41,715 nucleotides of DNA from Parcubacteria group bacterium (GCA_016784305.1 JADHUY010000003.1:1-41715), one strand, 5' to 3'; shown: positions 6,937 to 16,095, counted from the first letter of the stretch. The notes: generated from the letters alone by a model not told the origin. Program-made: numbers and translations.

Positions 6937-6941
6937 AGGAT

Positions 6942-9326
6942 ATGTTAAAGACGTCTAAGGGAGCTAAGGCCGAGGCTAAGCTCGATAAAATTATGAATAC
7001 AAAGGTTGCTACACCAAAGACAGATATTGTTGAACCTAGTGAATATAGGAATTTTGTACCAAAAATACAAAAACGAGACGGTAGAATTGTTAAGTTTGAA
7101 TTCGGAAAGATTGTTGAAGTCATTGAGAAGGCGATGGGTGCGACAAATGAAGGATCTAGCGAGGAGGCTGCGATGGTAGCGCACCGTGTCGTTGCTGATA
7201 TGGTTCGCATTGCGAGAAAGTACAGAAATTTCATGCCAACGGTTGAGGGATGCCAGGACGAAGTAGAAAGACAGCTCATACTTTCAGACTATGTCGGTAC
7301 AGCGAAGTCATACATTCTTTATCGTGCAAACCGTGCGCAACTTCGTGATATTGGGATTAAGGTTCCTGAACACGTAAAGGAGTTAACTAAAAATAGTCAA
7401 AAATATTTTGGTGACAACGCTCTTGGATATTTTGTATATCTTCGCTCTTACGCAAAATGGATTAAAGAAGAAAATAGAAGAGAGACATGGATTGAAACAG
7501 TTGACCGGTACGTTTCTTTTATGAAGGAGAACCTTGGAAAGAAATTGACAACATCTGAGTATGAAGAATTGCGCACTGCAATACTAAAGCAAGAGGTAAT
7601 GCCGTCAATGCGAATGATGCAATTTGCAGGAGACCCAGCTAGGAGGTGTAATGCTTGCGCATACAATTGTACTTTTGTTGCGCCGAGCAAGCTTGAGGAC
7701 TTCGCAGAGATTATGTACCTCTCAATGTCTGGGTGTGGTGTGGGATTTTCTGTTGAGAGTTACAACGTTCAACAGCTTCCTTTAATTAAAAAACAAAGCG
7801 GAAAGAAACTTACGACTCACGTTGTGGAGGATTCAAAAGAGGGGTGGTGTGATGCACTGACTCTCGGACTAAAGACTTGGTATGAAGGAAATGACATAGA
7901 GTTTGATTATTCAAAACTGCGCCCAGCTGGTGCAAGATTAAAGACTATGGGAGGGAAGAGCTCGGGACCTGACCCGCTCCGTTCTTTGCTTAGTTTTGCA
8001 AGAGAGAGTGTTATAGCGCGCCAAGGTAGAAGGCTCAGAAACATAGATGCTCACGATACAATATGTAAAATCGGGGAATGTGTTGTAGCTGGTGGGGTAA
8101 GGCGTAGTGCTATGATTTCTCTTACTGATTTAGACGATGAATTGATGAGAGACGCAAAAAAAGGGCAGTTTTACTTTTCACACCCACAAAGAAGTATCGC
8201 TAACAACTCCGCAGTGTATGAGTCAAAGCCAAGCAACCAAGAGTTTATGGATGAATGGGTTGCTCTTATGCACTCAGGTTCAGGAGAGCGAGGGGTATTT
8301 AACCGTGGAGGGCTTGTGCCCACTCTTCCAAAAAGGAGAGTTGAATATCTAAAGAAAAAGTATAGCAAGATTTCTGGAGAAGGTGATATCGGACACCCTG
8401 GCACAAACCCGTGTGGTGAGATAATTCTTCAATCAAAGCAGTTTTGCAATCTTTCAGAAGTGATTTGTAGAGCAAACGATACAGAAGAATCTCTAAATAG
8501 AAAGGTTCACCTTGCGACAATTTTAGGGACGTACCAGTCTTCACTTACCAATTTTAGGTATCTATCAAAAGAATGGAAAGAGAATTGTGAAGCTGAGAGA
8601 CTTCTTGGAGTCTCTCTCACCGGGCAGTGGGATAGTAAGGAGGTTAGGAAGACAGACATACTTAAGAAGCTTAGAGCTGAGGCAATAAAAACAAACAAAA
8701 AGTATGCAAAGCGTTTTGGTATTAACGAGTCAAACGCTATTACTTGTGTTAAACCGTCTGGAACGGTTTCGCAAACGGTGGACTGTGCTTCTGGTATGCA
8801 CCCAAGGCATGCACCTTACTACATAAGGAGAGTTAGAATTACAGCAACAGACGCACTTTTTAAGATGTTACGAGATCAAGGAGTTCCATATCATCCTGAG
8901 GTAGGGCAGACTGAGGAGAATGCAAATACTTTTGTTCTTGAGTTTCCAGTGAAGGCTCCAAAAAATGCAATATTTAAAGATGACTTAACAGCGCTTGATC
9001 AACTAGAGCATTGGAAGGATGTAAAAGAAAATTACACTGAACATAATCCGTCAGTAACTATTTCTGTTGGAGACGACGAATGGATATCAGTAGCTAATTG
9101 GGTGTATAAAAACTGGGATATAGTCGGCGGGCTTTCATTTCTACCAAGAAGCAATCATGTATATCGCCTTGCTCCGTACGAAGAAATCACTAAAGAAGTT
9201 TATGAAGAATTAGCAAAGAAGTTTGAAGGGATTGATTATTCAAAATTGGTCACTTATGAGTTGGCAGATGAGACCGAACTTAAGAAGGAGCTCGCATGTG
9301 TTGGCGGTGCTTGTGAGATTGAGTAG
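6942..9326 (+). CDS. nrdJ: Adenosylcobalamin-dependent (class II) ribonucleotide reductase
   Basis: A 794-residue class II reductase that makes deoxyribonucleotides with a B12-derived thiyl radical. After about 40 residues an ATP-cone domain is visible (PKIQKRDGRIVKFEFGKIVEVIEKAM). The catalytic barrel has RCNACAYNCTFV, MSGCGVGFSVE and the signature NPCGEI with its radical cysteine. The C-terminus ends ELACVGGACEIE, a pair of redox cysteines that re-reduce the active site. No intein is seen. Dependence on cobalamin is notable because CPR bacteria usually cannot make it. It stands alone behind a long structured leader and ends at a 20-bp hairpin. Confidence 0.94.
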   Translation: MLKTSKGAKAEAKLDKIMNTKVATPKTDIVEPSEYRNFVPKIQKRDGRIVKFEFGKIVEVIEKAMGATNEGSSEEAAMVAHRVVADMVRIARKYRNFMPTVEGCQDEVERQLILSDYVGTAKSYILYRANRAQLRDIGIKVPEHVKELTKNSQKYFGDNALGYFVYLRSYAKWIKEENRRETWIETVDRYVSFMKENLGKKLTTSEYEELRTAILKQEVMPSMRMMQFAGDPARRCNACAYNCTFVAPSKLEDFAEIMYLSMSGCGVGFSVESYNVQQLPLIKKQSGKKLTTHVVEDSKEGWCDALTLGLKTWYEGNDIEFDYSKLRPAGARLKTMGGKSSGPDPLRSLLSFARESVIARQGRRLRNIDAHDTICKIGECVVAGGVRRSAMISLTDLDDELMRDAKKGQFYFSHPQRSIANNSAVYESKPSNQEFMDEWVALMHSGSGERGVFNRGGLVPTLPKRRVEYLKKKYSKISGEGDIGHPGTNPCGEIILQSKQFCNLSEVICRANDTEESLNRKVHLATILGTYQSSLTNFRYLSKEWKENCEAERLLGVSLTGQWDSKEVRKTDILKKLRAEAIKTNKKYAKRFGINESNAITCVKPSGTVSQTVDCASGMHPRHAPYYIRRVRITATDALFKMLRDQGVPYHPEVGQTEENANTFVLEFPVKAPKNAIFKDDLTALDQLEHWKDVKENYTEHNPSVTISVGDDEWISVANWVYKNWDIVGGLSFLPRSNHVYRLAPYEEITKEVYEELAKKFEGIDYSKLVTYELADETELKKELACVGGACEIE

Positions 9327-9355
9327 TATTAAATGTAGTTACCGATAAATATGAC

Positions 9356-9399
9356 TGTAAATCAGCCTCGCACCATACGTGGTGCGAGGCTGATTTACA
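9356..9399. terminator. Perfect 20-bp hairpin after nrdJ
   Basis: TGTAAATCAGCCTCGCACCA, loop TACG, then its exact complement. It lies 29 bases after the nrdJ stop and just upstream of the rnpB promoter. The arms are GC-rich inside and AT-rich outside, so it can work in both directions. Confidence 0.75.
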
Positions 9400-9490
9400 T
9401 TTAAGTATTTTATGGTATATTGCCTTTAGTGCTTCATCGGGTAGCTACTCTTTGCATTCATTTGCAAAGGGAGGAAAGTCCGGACACTTC

Positions 9491-9626
9491 CCGCACACCC
9501 ACTTTGGCATTGTGTTTTTGTTGCAAGATATTATACGGGCAGGAAAAGTCCAGTTATATAGAAAGTTAAATCTTTTGCGCAGGAATTAAGAAAACACGAT
9601 GCAACGATGCCAAAGTGGGTGTGCGG
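9491..9626 (+). repeat. rnpB insertion, copy 1 (P8 position)
   Basis: A 136-nt block with 20-bp complementary ends: it starts CCGCACACCCACTTTGGCAT and ends with the exact complement. It sits in the hairpin before GGAGCAGGGTAGCGGGTAACGCC, so it lengthens P8. The inside has further pairings (GTTGCA/TGCAAC, AGAT/ATCT, GGGC/GTCC). It is identical base for base to the block at 9791-9926; the flanking bases differ and no target-site duplication is evident. Confidence 0.9.
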
Positions 9627-9790
9627 GAGCAGGGTAGCGGGTAACGCCCGTCTGTAGCAATACACGAGGTGCGAGCAGAGACGATTGTTCCCGAAAGGGT
9701 ATGATTGCCCAAGCGATATTGTTTTGGGTAAGCTCTATGGAAACATAGAGAGTGAAACGGCTAAATCCTTACCTAAGTGCAAAGTCGAGT

Positions 9791-9926
9791 CCGCACACCC
9801 ACTTTGGCATTGTGTTTTTGTTGCAAGATATTATACGGGCAGGAAAAGTCCAGTTATATAGAAAGTTAAATCTTTTGCGCAGGAATTAAGAAAACACGAT
9901 GCAACGATGCCAAAGTGGGTGTGCGG
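9791..9926 (+). repeat. rnpB insertion, copy 2 (P12 position)
   Basis: The same 136-nt sequence as 9491-9626, exactly 300 nt downstream, placed between AAAGTCGAGT and AAGTGCCGC just before the P13/P14 region (GCTGGCAACAGC). It lengthens P12. No base differs between the copies. Confidence 0.9.
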
Positions 9927-10039
9927 AAGTGCCGCTAGAGGTAGCTGGCAACAGCTATCCCAGATAAATGGCTATCGCTTTAGACTTTTAAAGTCTTTGG
10001 TACAGAATCCGGCTTATAGATGGAGTGCTAAAGGAAATG

Positions 10040-10067
10040 AAAAAGACCTGTGAAAGCAGGTTTTTTT
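10040..10067 (+). terminator. Intrinsic terminator of rnpB
   Basis: AAAAAGACCTG pairs with CAGGTTTTTTT around a TGAAAG loop, starting 11 bases after the P1 3' strand. Confidence 0.9.
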
Positions 10068-10071
10068 CATT

Positions 10072-10099
10072 TTGTACCTAATTGCATGGCTGATATAAT
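10072..10099 (+). promoter_or_regulatory. Promoter of the Wzy-like/murJ/lepA operon
   Basis: TTGTAC (10072-10077), a 16-bp spacer and TATAAT (10094-10099), 33 bases before the start codon at 10133. Confidence 0.6.
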
Positions 10100-10132
10100 A
10101 GTAGCAATTATTATATAAACTTAATTTCACTC

Positions 10133-12451
10133 ATGAAGATGATCAACTGGTGGCCTCAAGCGCTTATAATTGCAACTGCATTTATATTGCCAATAATAGC
10201 TATTCCATCTATATCCGCGCCATTTCAATTTACTAAGACCTTAGCTCTTGTTGGACTAGTGTTAATCACGTTCATTCTTTGGGCGGTAATCCAGCTTAAG
10301 GAAGGAAGTATATCGGTGCCAAAGAGTCTGATTCTTGCGGGTGGGTTGCTTGTTCCTATTGTATATTTCTTCTCTTCGTTGTTTAGCGATAATGTATCGC
10401 GGTCTCTTTTTGGAAGTGGTATAGAGATTGACACGTTTCTCTTCATGTTGGTGTTCTACCTCATTATGGTATTAACCGCGGTGTCTTTGCAAAGCAAAAG
10501 GCATTTTATAAATCTGTATTGGGCAGTTCTAGCCGTGTTTGGTGTTTTGGTACTTTACCAAGGATTAAGGCTTGTGTTTGGCTCTGACTTCCTTTCATTT
10601 GGTGTTTTAACAGCACCAACGTCAAACCTTATCGGAAAATGGAATGATTTAGCATCTTTCTTTGGCCTTTCAGCACTCCTACTTACTGTTAGTCTTGAGC
10701 AGCTAAAGATGAGTAGCAAGATAAGGGTAGGGTTCTGGATTCTTTTAATCTTGTCTCTATTTTTCCTTGCCGTTATTAATTTTTCTACAGTTTGGGCTGT
10801 ATTGGGATTTTTCTCACTTTCAATTGTTACGCTCAACTTCTTTGCATCTCGTGTAAATGAAGCTGGAGTAGCATCAGTAAACTTAAAGAGTTTGAAACTT
10901 CCCTCCATAGTTACGTTGGTGATTTCTGCCATCTTTATATTTTCTAGCGCAGGGGTTACTGGAGCTCTTTCAACAACACTTGGGATTGGGCAAGTTGAAG
11001 CGAGGCCTTCGTGGGGAACGACGCTTGAAATAGCGAAAGCAACATTTTCCGAGCATGTGCTTCTAGGAGCTGGGCCAAACCAATTTGTTGGGGAGTGGTT
11101 GAAAAATAAGTCATCTTCGGTTAATACAACAATTTTCTGGAATGTAGATTTCAATTCGGCGGTTGGAATGATACCGACTTCTGTAATAACTACAGGAGTT
11201 CTTGGGCTACTTGCTTGGCTGGTTTTCTTAGGGCTGTTTGCTCTTTCTGGAAGCGCGGCAACGATAATGAAACATGGCGATGATTTAATTCAGTATTTCG
11301 TGGTTTCTTCTGTTGTGATTGCATCATATCTATGGGTAATAACGATAGTATATGTACCTAATCTGGTTATCGTGGGATACGCATTCCTGTTTACCGGGTT
11401 TTTCGTTGCAGTTCAAAAACACGCTAGGCTAGTTGGTGAGAAAAAGCTTCTGTTTAATACAAGACCACGACTTGGGTTTGCTGCTATTCTTGCTCTAGTA
11501 GTGCTTGTATTGGGAGCCGGCTCTCTTATTTATTCAACAGGAGTGAATTATGCAAGTGCGCTGTACATACAAAAAAGTGCGGTTGCTGCGAATATAAGTG
11601 GAGATATTGCAAAGGCAAAGCAAAATATAAATAGAGCAATAGTACTTCACGATTCCGACAGGGCACAGAGGGCAGCAGTAAATATTGGGCTACTTGAGCT
11701 TCAGCAGATTGCGAGCGGAGGGCTGGACAATGAAAATGTTCTTAGAGAGTTTCAAGTAGTTTTGACTGAAGTGGTAGGTCACGGTGTCTCCGCAATCCAG
11801 CTTGACCCAGTGAATTATCAAAACTGGGCATCTTTAGGGCAAGTTTACGAAGCCCTTGTTCCTATAAATGTTGCTGGTGCATACGAAAATGCAAAAGGCT
11901 CATATGAGCGCGCCAGAGACCTTAATCCACAAGGCCCACAGCAAAGGCTACTACTTGCGCGGCTTGAGGTGCTTGGCGGTAGCGGTGAAGAAGCCCGTGG
12001 ATACATTGCAGAGGCACTTCAATTAAAGAATAATTACACAGAAGCAATATTCTTACTCTCTCAGCTTGAAATAAATGACGGCAACATAAGTGGTGCATTA
12101 CAGTCAGTTGAGGCTTTAACCTTCCTCTCTCCTGGAGATGCTACTGTATTCTTTCAGTTAGGTTTCTTAAGATACAACACGTCTAACTTTTCTGGTGCAA
12201 TTGAGGCTCTTGAAAGAGCTGTTGAATTAAATAACCAGTACTCAAACGCTCGATACTTCTTAGGACTTTCTTATGACAATCTAGGGCGGAAGGAGGACGC
12301 ACTTTCTCAATTTAAGACAATTGAAGAGTCAAACCTAGACAATGAAGAAATAAAGATAATAATTAGTAACTTAGAATCTGGCAATCCAGCTTTGGAGGGT
12401 TTCTCACCACCAGCACCAGAGGACAGGGAAACTCCGCCTATTGAGGAATAG
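10133..12451 (+). CDS. O-antigen ligase/polymerase-like membrane protein with TPR repeats
   Basis: A 772-residue protein. The N-terminal part of about 460 residues has roughly a dozen hydrophobic segments, starting WWPQALIIATAFILPIIAI. The glycine-rich LGAGPNQFVGEW around residue 305 is typical of the periplasmic loop of O-antigen ligases/polymerases (Wzy_C/WaaL). After about residue 490 it becomes soluble, with at least four TPR-like helical pairs (DNLGRKEDALSQFKTIEE, NTSNFSGAIEALERAVELN). It probably joins or polymerises surface glycans at the outer face of the membrane. murJ follows 4 bases later and lepA after that. Confidence 0.8.
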   Translation: MKMINWWPQALIIATAFILPIIAIPSISAPFQFTKTLALVGLVLITFILWAVIQLKEGSISVPKSLILAGGLLVPIVYFFSSLFSDNVSRSLFGSGIEIDTFLFMLVFYLIMVLTAVSLQSKRHFINLYWAVLAVFGVLVLYQGLRLVFGSDFLSFGVLTAPTSNLIGKWNDLASFFGLSALLLTVSLEQLKMSSKIRVGFWILLILSLFFLAVINFSTVWAVLGFFSLSIVTLNFFASRVNEAGVASVNLKSLKLPSIVTLVISAIFIFSSAGVTGALSTTLGIGQVEARPSWGTTLEIAKATFSEHVLLGAGPNQFVGEWLKNKSSSVNTTIFWNVDFNSAVGMIPTSVITTGVLGLLAWLVFLGLFALSGSAATIMKHGDDLIQYFVVSSVVIASYLWVITIVYVPNLVIVGYAFLFTGFFVAVQKHARLVGEKKLLFNTRPRLGFAAILALVVLVLGAGSLIYSTGVNYASALYIQKSAVAANISGDIAKAKQNINRAIVLHDSDRAQRAAVNIGLLELQQIASGGLDNENVLREFQVVLTEVVGHGVSAIQLDPVNYQNWASLGQVYEALVPINVAGAYENAKGSYERARDLNPQGPQQRLLLARLEVLGGSGEEARGYIAEALQLKNNYTEAIFLLSQLEINDGNISGALQSVEALTFLSPGDATVFFQLGFLRYNTSNFSGAIEALERAVELNNQYSNARYFLGLSYDNLGRKEDALSQFKTIEESNLDNEEIKIIISNLESGNPALEGFSPPAPEDRETPPIEE

Positions 12452-12455
12452 GTAA

Positions 12456-14132
12456 ATGGTTAAGAAGATTTTAAATTTGCTTCATCAAGAGATACGCGGG
12501 CTGCACGAGGCTGCGTATCTTCTTGGAGTATTTGCACTTCTCTCTGCTGTCTTAGGACTTGTGCGCGATAGGGTGTTGGCACACCTGTTTGGAGCCGGCA
12601 CCACTCTTGATGTATACTATGCGGCTTTTAGGGTGCCGGATCTTTTATTTGTTGGAATTGCTTCTCTTGTTTCAGTTTATGCACTTATTCCGTTTATAAC
12701 TCAAAAGGATAGCGAAAGTGATAGACGGCGTTTTATAGGGTCAATATTTGGGGCGTTCACTCTTGTTATGGCATTGGCTGGTATTGCTTTCTATTTCATA
12801 ATGCCAAAGTTTCTATCTTTGTCATTTCCATCTCTTTTATCTGGAGAGCACGGGTCTGACTTTGTACTACTTTCTCAGATTTTATTACTTCAACCAATTC
12901 TTTTAGGATTGTCCAATATTTTTGCTAGTGTCACACAAGTCTATGGTCGTTTCATACTCTATGCCCTTGGCCCAGTTCTTTATAATATTGGAACAGTAAT
13001 AGGTGCACTGTTTCTGTATGAACCATTTGGGTTGCTGGGTCTTGGGTATGGGGTACTTCTCGGTGCTTTGATGCATCTGGGAATTCAGCTTCCATTTATT
13101 TACGCCCATAAGTTTCTATCTAAACTAACTTTTCGTATTAATTTAAAAGAAATATGGGGGGTTGTAACTCTCTCACTTCCGCGCACGATTGCGCTTTCAG
13201 CAAGGAGCATATCTTTCTTTGTCCTTGTAGCTTTTGCAGCACTAATGACAAAAGGTTCTGTGACAATATTCAATCTATCCATTCACCTTCATGAAGTACC
13301 ACTTGCCATTATCGGGGCGAGCTATTCTGTTGCAGCATTTCCAACTCTTGCAAGACTATTTTCAAACGGGAGCAGGGGGGAGTTTTTTGAGCATATTTTA
13401 GTTGCAACACGCCACATTATATTTTGGGCTACTCCTGTAATCGTTATATTTATAGTTCTTCGCGCACAAATTGTGCGTGTAGCTTTTGGCTCCGGCGCCT
13501 TTGACTGGAGCGACACCCGCCTTACAGCGGCAGCGTTCGCCATCTTTATTATTGCGCTTGCTACGGAGAGTCTTGGTCTTTTATTCACACGAGGATTTTA
13601 CGCAGCTGGAAAGACGAAGATACCACTTGTTACCAATGTAGTTACAGCTATAGCAACAGTTGTTTTCGCATACATCCTGGTAAGGATATTTGAAAACTAC
13701 CTGCCATTTCAGAGTTTTGTTGAAGGGCTTCTTCGTGTTGAGGGTATAGAGGGCACTTCAATCTTGATGCTCCCACTTGGCTATTCTATTGCTTCTTTTA
13801 TAAACATAGCTTTACTGTGGTATATGTTTGGGCGCGAGTTTAAAAGCCTAACAGGAAGCGTTAGCACTATGTTTTTTCAAGTATTAACAGCCTCCATTTT
13901 GATGGGGGCATCAGCACACATAGCTCTTAACCTACTTGACGATGTGTTTGATCTAAATACGTTCTGGGGTATATTCTTGCAGGGCTTATTGGCGGGATTT
14001 GCTGGACTATTTGTCCTTATTGTTAGCCTTAAGATGTTAAACAATAAAGAAATAGGTGAGGTTTGGGTTTCAATAAGAAAGAAGTTTTGGAGGGCAAGTA
14101 CAGTCTCAGCGGACCAGTCTGATTTACTTTAG
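12456..14132 (+). CDS. murJ: MurJ/MviN family lipid II flippase
   Basis: A 558-residue integral membrane protein with about 13-14 hydrophobic segments and the MurJ N-terminal signature LRDRVLAHLFGAGTTLDVYYAAFRVPDLLF, followed by LIPFITQ. MurJ flips lipid-linked peptidoglycan precursors across the membrane. Arg residues in the first cavity helix and the TLDVYYAAFRVPD loop are retained. The start is 4 bases after the upstream stop, so translation is probably coupled. It could flip another lipid-linked glycan, given the O-antigen-ligase neighbour. Confidence 0.9.
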   Translation: MVKKILNLLHQEIRGLHEAAYLLGVFALLSAVLGLVRDRVLAHLFGAGTTLDVYYAAFRVPDLLFVGIASLVSVYALIPFITQKDSESDRRRFIGSIFGAFTLVMALAGIAFYFIMPKFLSLSFPSLLSGEHGSDFVLLSQILLLQPILLGLSNIFASVTQVYGRFILYALGPVLYNIGTVIGALFLYEPFGLLGLGYGVLLGALMHLGIQLPFIYAHKFLSKLTFRINLKEIWGVVTLSLPRTIALSARSISFFVLVAFAALMTKGSVTIFNLSIHLHEVPLAIIGASYSVAAFPTLARLFSNGSRGEFFEHILVATRHIIFWATPVIVIFIVLRAQIVRVAFGSGAFDWSDTRLTAAAFAIFIIALATESLGLLFTRGFYAAGKTKIPLVTNVVTAIATVVFAYILVRIFENYLPFQSFVEGLLRVEGIEGTSILMLPLGYSIASFINIALLWYMFGREFKSLTGSVSTMFFQVLTASILMGASAHIALNLLDDVFDLNTFWGIFLQGLLAGFAGLFVLIVSLKMLNNKEIGEVWVSIRKKFWRASTVSADQSDLL

Positions 14133-14149
14133 TGTAGTGTACTAACACA

Positions 14150-15919
14150 ATGAATAAAATAAGAAACTTTTCAATAATCGCTCACATTGACCACGGGAAG
14201 TCTACGCTTGCCGACAGGATGCTTGAGGTTACAGGTACGGTTGATAAAAGGCATATGAAGGAGCAAGTGTTAGATGTTATGGAGCTTGAACGGGAGCGTG
14301 GAATAACTATTAAGATGCAGCCAGTAAGGATGGAATATAAAGGTCATACTTTAAATCTAATAGATACACCTGGGCATATTGATTTTTATTATGAGGTGTC
14401 GCGCGCACTAACTGCTGTTGAGGGGGTGGTACTTTTAGTTGATAGTACGCAAGGAGTTGAAGCACAAACCCTCTCAACATTAAGAATGGCGAAAGAGTTG
14501 GGGTTGGTTGTAATCCCTGTACTAAGCAAAATTGATTCACAGCTTGCAAGGGTTGAGCAAGTCCGCGAGGAGGTTTCGGTGCTTCTTGGTATTGACCCCA
14601 AAGATGTAATGGAAGCCTCTGGAAAAACCGGCGAGGGAGTGGAAGCAGTCCTAGATAAGGTTGTTGAAGTTGTCCCGTCACCAAAAGGAGGTGAAAAGGC
14701 ACTTCAGGCTTTAGTTTTTGATTTTCAGTATTCAGACCATAGAGGTGTTATCGTTTTCTTAAGAGTTTTTAATGGTGAAGTAAAAAATAACGACAAACTT
14801 TCATTTAAGGCTTCTGGAAGAACATTCAATGCACTAGAGGTGGGTGTGTTTAAGCCGGACTCTGTTAAGACAGACTCACTTCGCTCTGGGGAGATTGGGT
14901 ACATTGTTACTGGCATTAAAGAGCCTGGAGTTGCCTCTGTTGGTGACACAATCGTTTTTGACAAAAGCAATGCAGAACCACTTTCTGGGTATCTAACTCC
15001 GGCGCCTGTAATATGGGCGTCAGTTTATCCGGAGAGTCAGGACGGCTTTGTGCTCCTTAGGCAATCATTGGATAGGCTTCATCTTTCTGATTCTTCTCTC
15101 ACATATGAAGAAGAGACGTCTGGTGTTATGGGCAGAGGGTTTAGATGTGGGTTTTTAGGAATGCTTCACTTAGAAATAATAACAGAGCGTCTAAGAAGAG
15201 AGTTTGACCTAGAATTAGTTGTAACAACACCTACTACAACGTATAGGATTCTATATGCAAACGGAAAAAGTGAGATGGTCTACACGCCATCTAAATTTCC
15301 TGATGACGGCTCGGCCATGAAAGTCTTTGAGCAGTGGGCAAAGATTAAAATAATAACTTCTGGGGATTATATCGGTCCAATTATGCAGATTCTTCATGAG
15401 CACGAAGCTCTAATTGGTGAGTCCAAAAATCTACCAGACGATAGAACCATGATGTATGTGGAGATGCCACTTCGCGAGCTGATGCGCCACTTTTTTGACA
15501 AGCTAAAGAGTGTTTCTTCTGGGTTCGCTTCTATCTCTTATGAATTAGCGGATATGCGCGAGTCTGACGTGGTAAGACTTGATGTATTGGTTGCCGAAGA
15601 GATGATACCAGCTTTTTCTCGTATAGTATCAAAAAGAAGGGTTCAAGAAGAAGGGGAGGATGTTGTAGATAGGTTATATAAACTCTTACCAAAGCAGTTG
15701 TTTGTAACGAAGATTCAAGCAAAATCTTTAGGTAGGATTCTTTCAGCTAAAAAGATATCTGCTCTTAAAAAGGATGTGACTGGGTACTTATATGGAGGCG
15801 ACATAACACGTAAAAAGAAGCTTTGGGAAAAACAGAAAAAAGGTAAGAAAAAGATGCAGGAGAGGGCAAAGGCTAATATTCCTCAAGATGTGTTTCTTAA
15901 GATGATGAGGGGGAATTAG
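14150..15919 (+). CDS. lepA: Elongation factor 4 (LepA)
   Basis: A 589-residue translational GTPase of standard LepA length. G1 is AHIDHGKST, G2 lies in RERGIT, G3 is DTPGH, and the G4 motif is degenerate (LSKID in place of NKxD), as in many LepA proteins where the usual form is NKIDLP. Domains II, III (SSLTYEEETSGVMGRGFRCGFLGMLHLEI) and the LepA-specific C-terminal domain (KKDVTGYLYGGDITRKKKLWEKQKKGKKKM) are all present. It acts on stalled or mistranslocated ribosomes. It is the third gene of the 10133 operon, 17 bases after murJ. Confidence 0.95.
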   Translation: MNKIRNFSIIAHIDHGKSTLADRMLEVTGTVDKRHMKEQVLDVMELERERGITIKMQPVRMEYKGHTLNLIDTPGHIDFYYEVSRALTAVEGVVLLVDSTQGVEAQTLSTLRMAKELGLVVIPVLSKIDSQLARVEQVREEVSVLLGIDPKDVMEASGKTGEGVEAVLDKVVEVVPSPKGGEKALQALVFDFQYSDHRGVIVFLRVFNGEVKNNDKLSFKASGRTFNALEVGVFKPDSVKTDSLRSGEIGYIVTGIKEPGVASVGDTIVFDKSNAEPLSGYLTPAPVIWASVYPESQDGFVLLRQSLDRLHLSDSSLTYEEETSGVMGRGFRCGFLGMLHLEIITERLRREFDLELVVTTPTTTYRILYANGKSEMVYTPSKFPDDGSAMKVFEQWAKIKIITSGDYIGPIMQILHEHEALIGESKNLPDDRTMMYVEMPLRELMRHFFDKLKSVSSGFASISYELADMRESDVVRLDVLVAEEMIPAFSRIVSKRRVQEEGEDVVDRLYKLLPKQLFVTKIQAKSLGRILSAKKISALKKDVTGYLYGGDITRKKKLWEKQKKGKKKMQERAKANIPQDVFLKMMRGN

Positions 15920-15934
15920 TCTATTCCGACAGCT

Positions 15935-16048
15935 TTATGCTGGAACCAGCCCAGGAGAAAAAAGTAGAATCATACTTATTATTATAAGTATGCCTAGCGC
16001 TATCCATATGTATTTTATCGCTTTTTTTGTTCGTCTATCAAAAAGCAT
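15935..16048 (-). CDS. Small one-helix membrane protein (37 aa)
   Basis: Too short for the ORF track. ATG at 16048 (minus) opens MLFDRRTKKAIKYIWIALG and continues into ILIIISMILLFSPGLVPA before TAA at 15935. A basic N-terminus, a single hydrophobic helix and a Pro-Gly end are a pattern I associate with tiny CPR membrane proteins. It is divergent from the FtsB-like gene and convergent with lepA. Function unknown. Confidence 0.6.
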   Translation of the reverse strand: MLFDRRTKKAIKYIWIALGILIIISMILLFSPGLVPA

Positions 16049-16095
16049 GTTGTGTAATTCTTACAGTATCTTAATCGATGCTAAAATATTACCAC

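Larger units (their letters stand above)
9428..10029 (+). ncRNA. rnpB: RNase P RNA (bacterial type A) with two large insertions
   Basis: The RNA component of RNase P, which trims tRNA 5' ends. Diagnostic pieces are GGAGGAAAGTCCGGAC near the 5' end, GGGTAACGCCC (P9 region), AGAGTGAAACGGC, GCTGGCAACAGC and ACAGAATCCGGCTTAT at the 3' end. The ends pair as P1: AGTGCTTCAT with ATGGAGTGCT, ten consecutive pairs including wobbles. A -10 like TATATT (9415-9420) precedes it and a terminator follows. At about 602 nt it is far longer than the usual 330-400 nt, because two identical 136-nt blocks extend what should be P8 and P12. Without them the RNA would be about 330 nt. Confidence 0.93.

Noticed and set aside
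6633-6941. Classical cobalamin riboswitch before nrdJ
   Set aside because: I could not find a B12 box (GCCACTG-like) or the expected junction. Kept only as an unclassified structured leader.
10555-11154. 199-aa minus-strand ORF
   Set aside because: Antisense shadow of the membrane part of the O-antigen-ligase-like protein.
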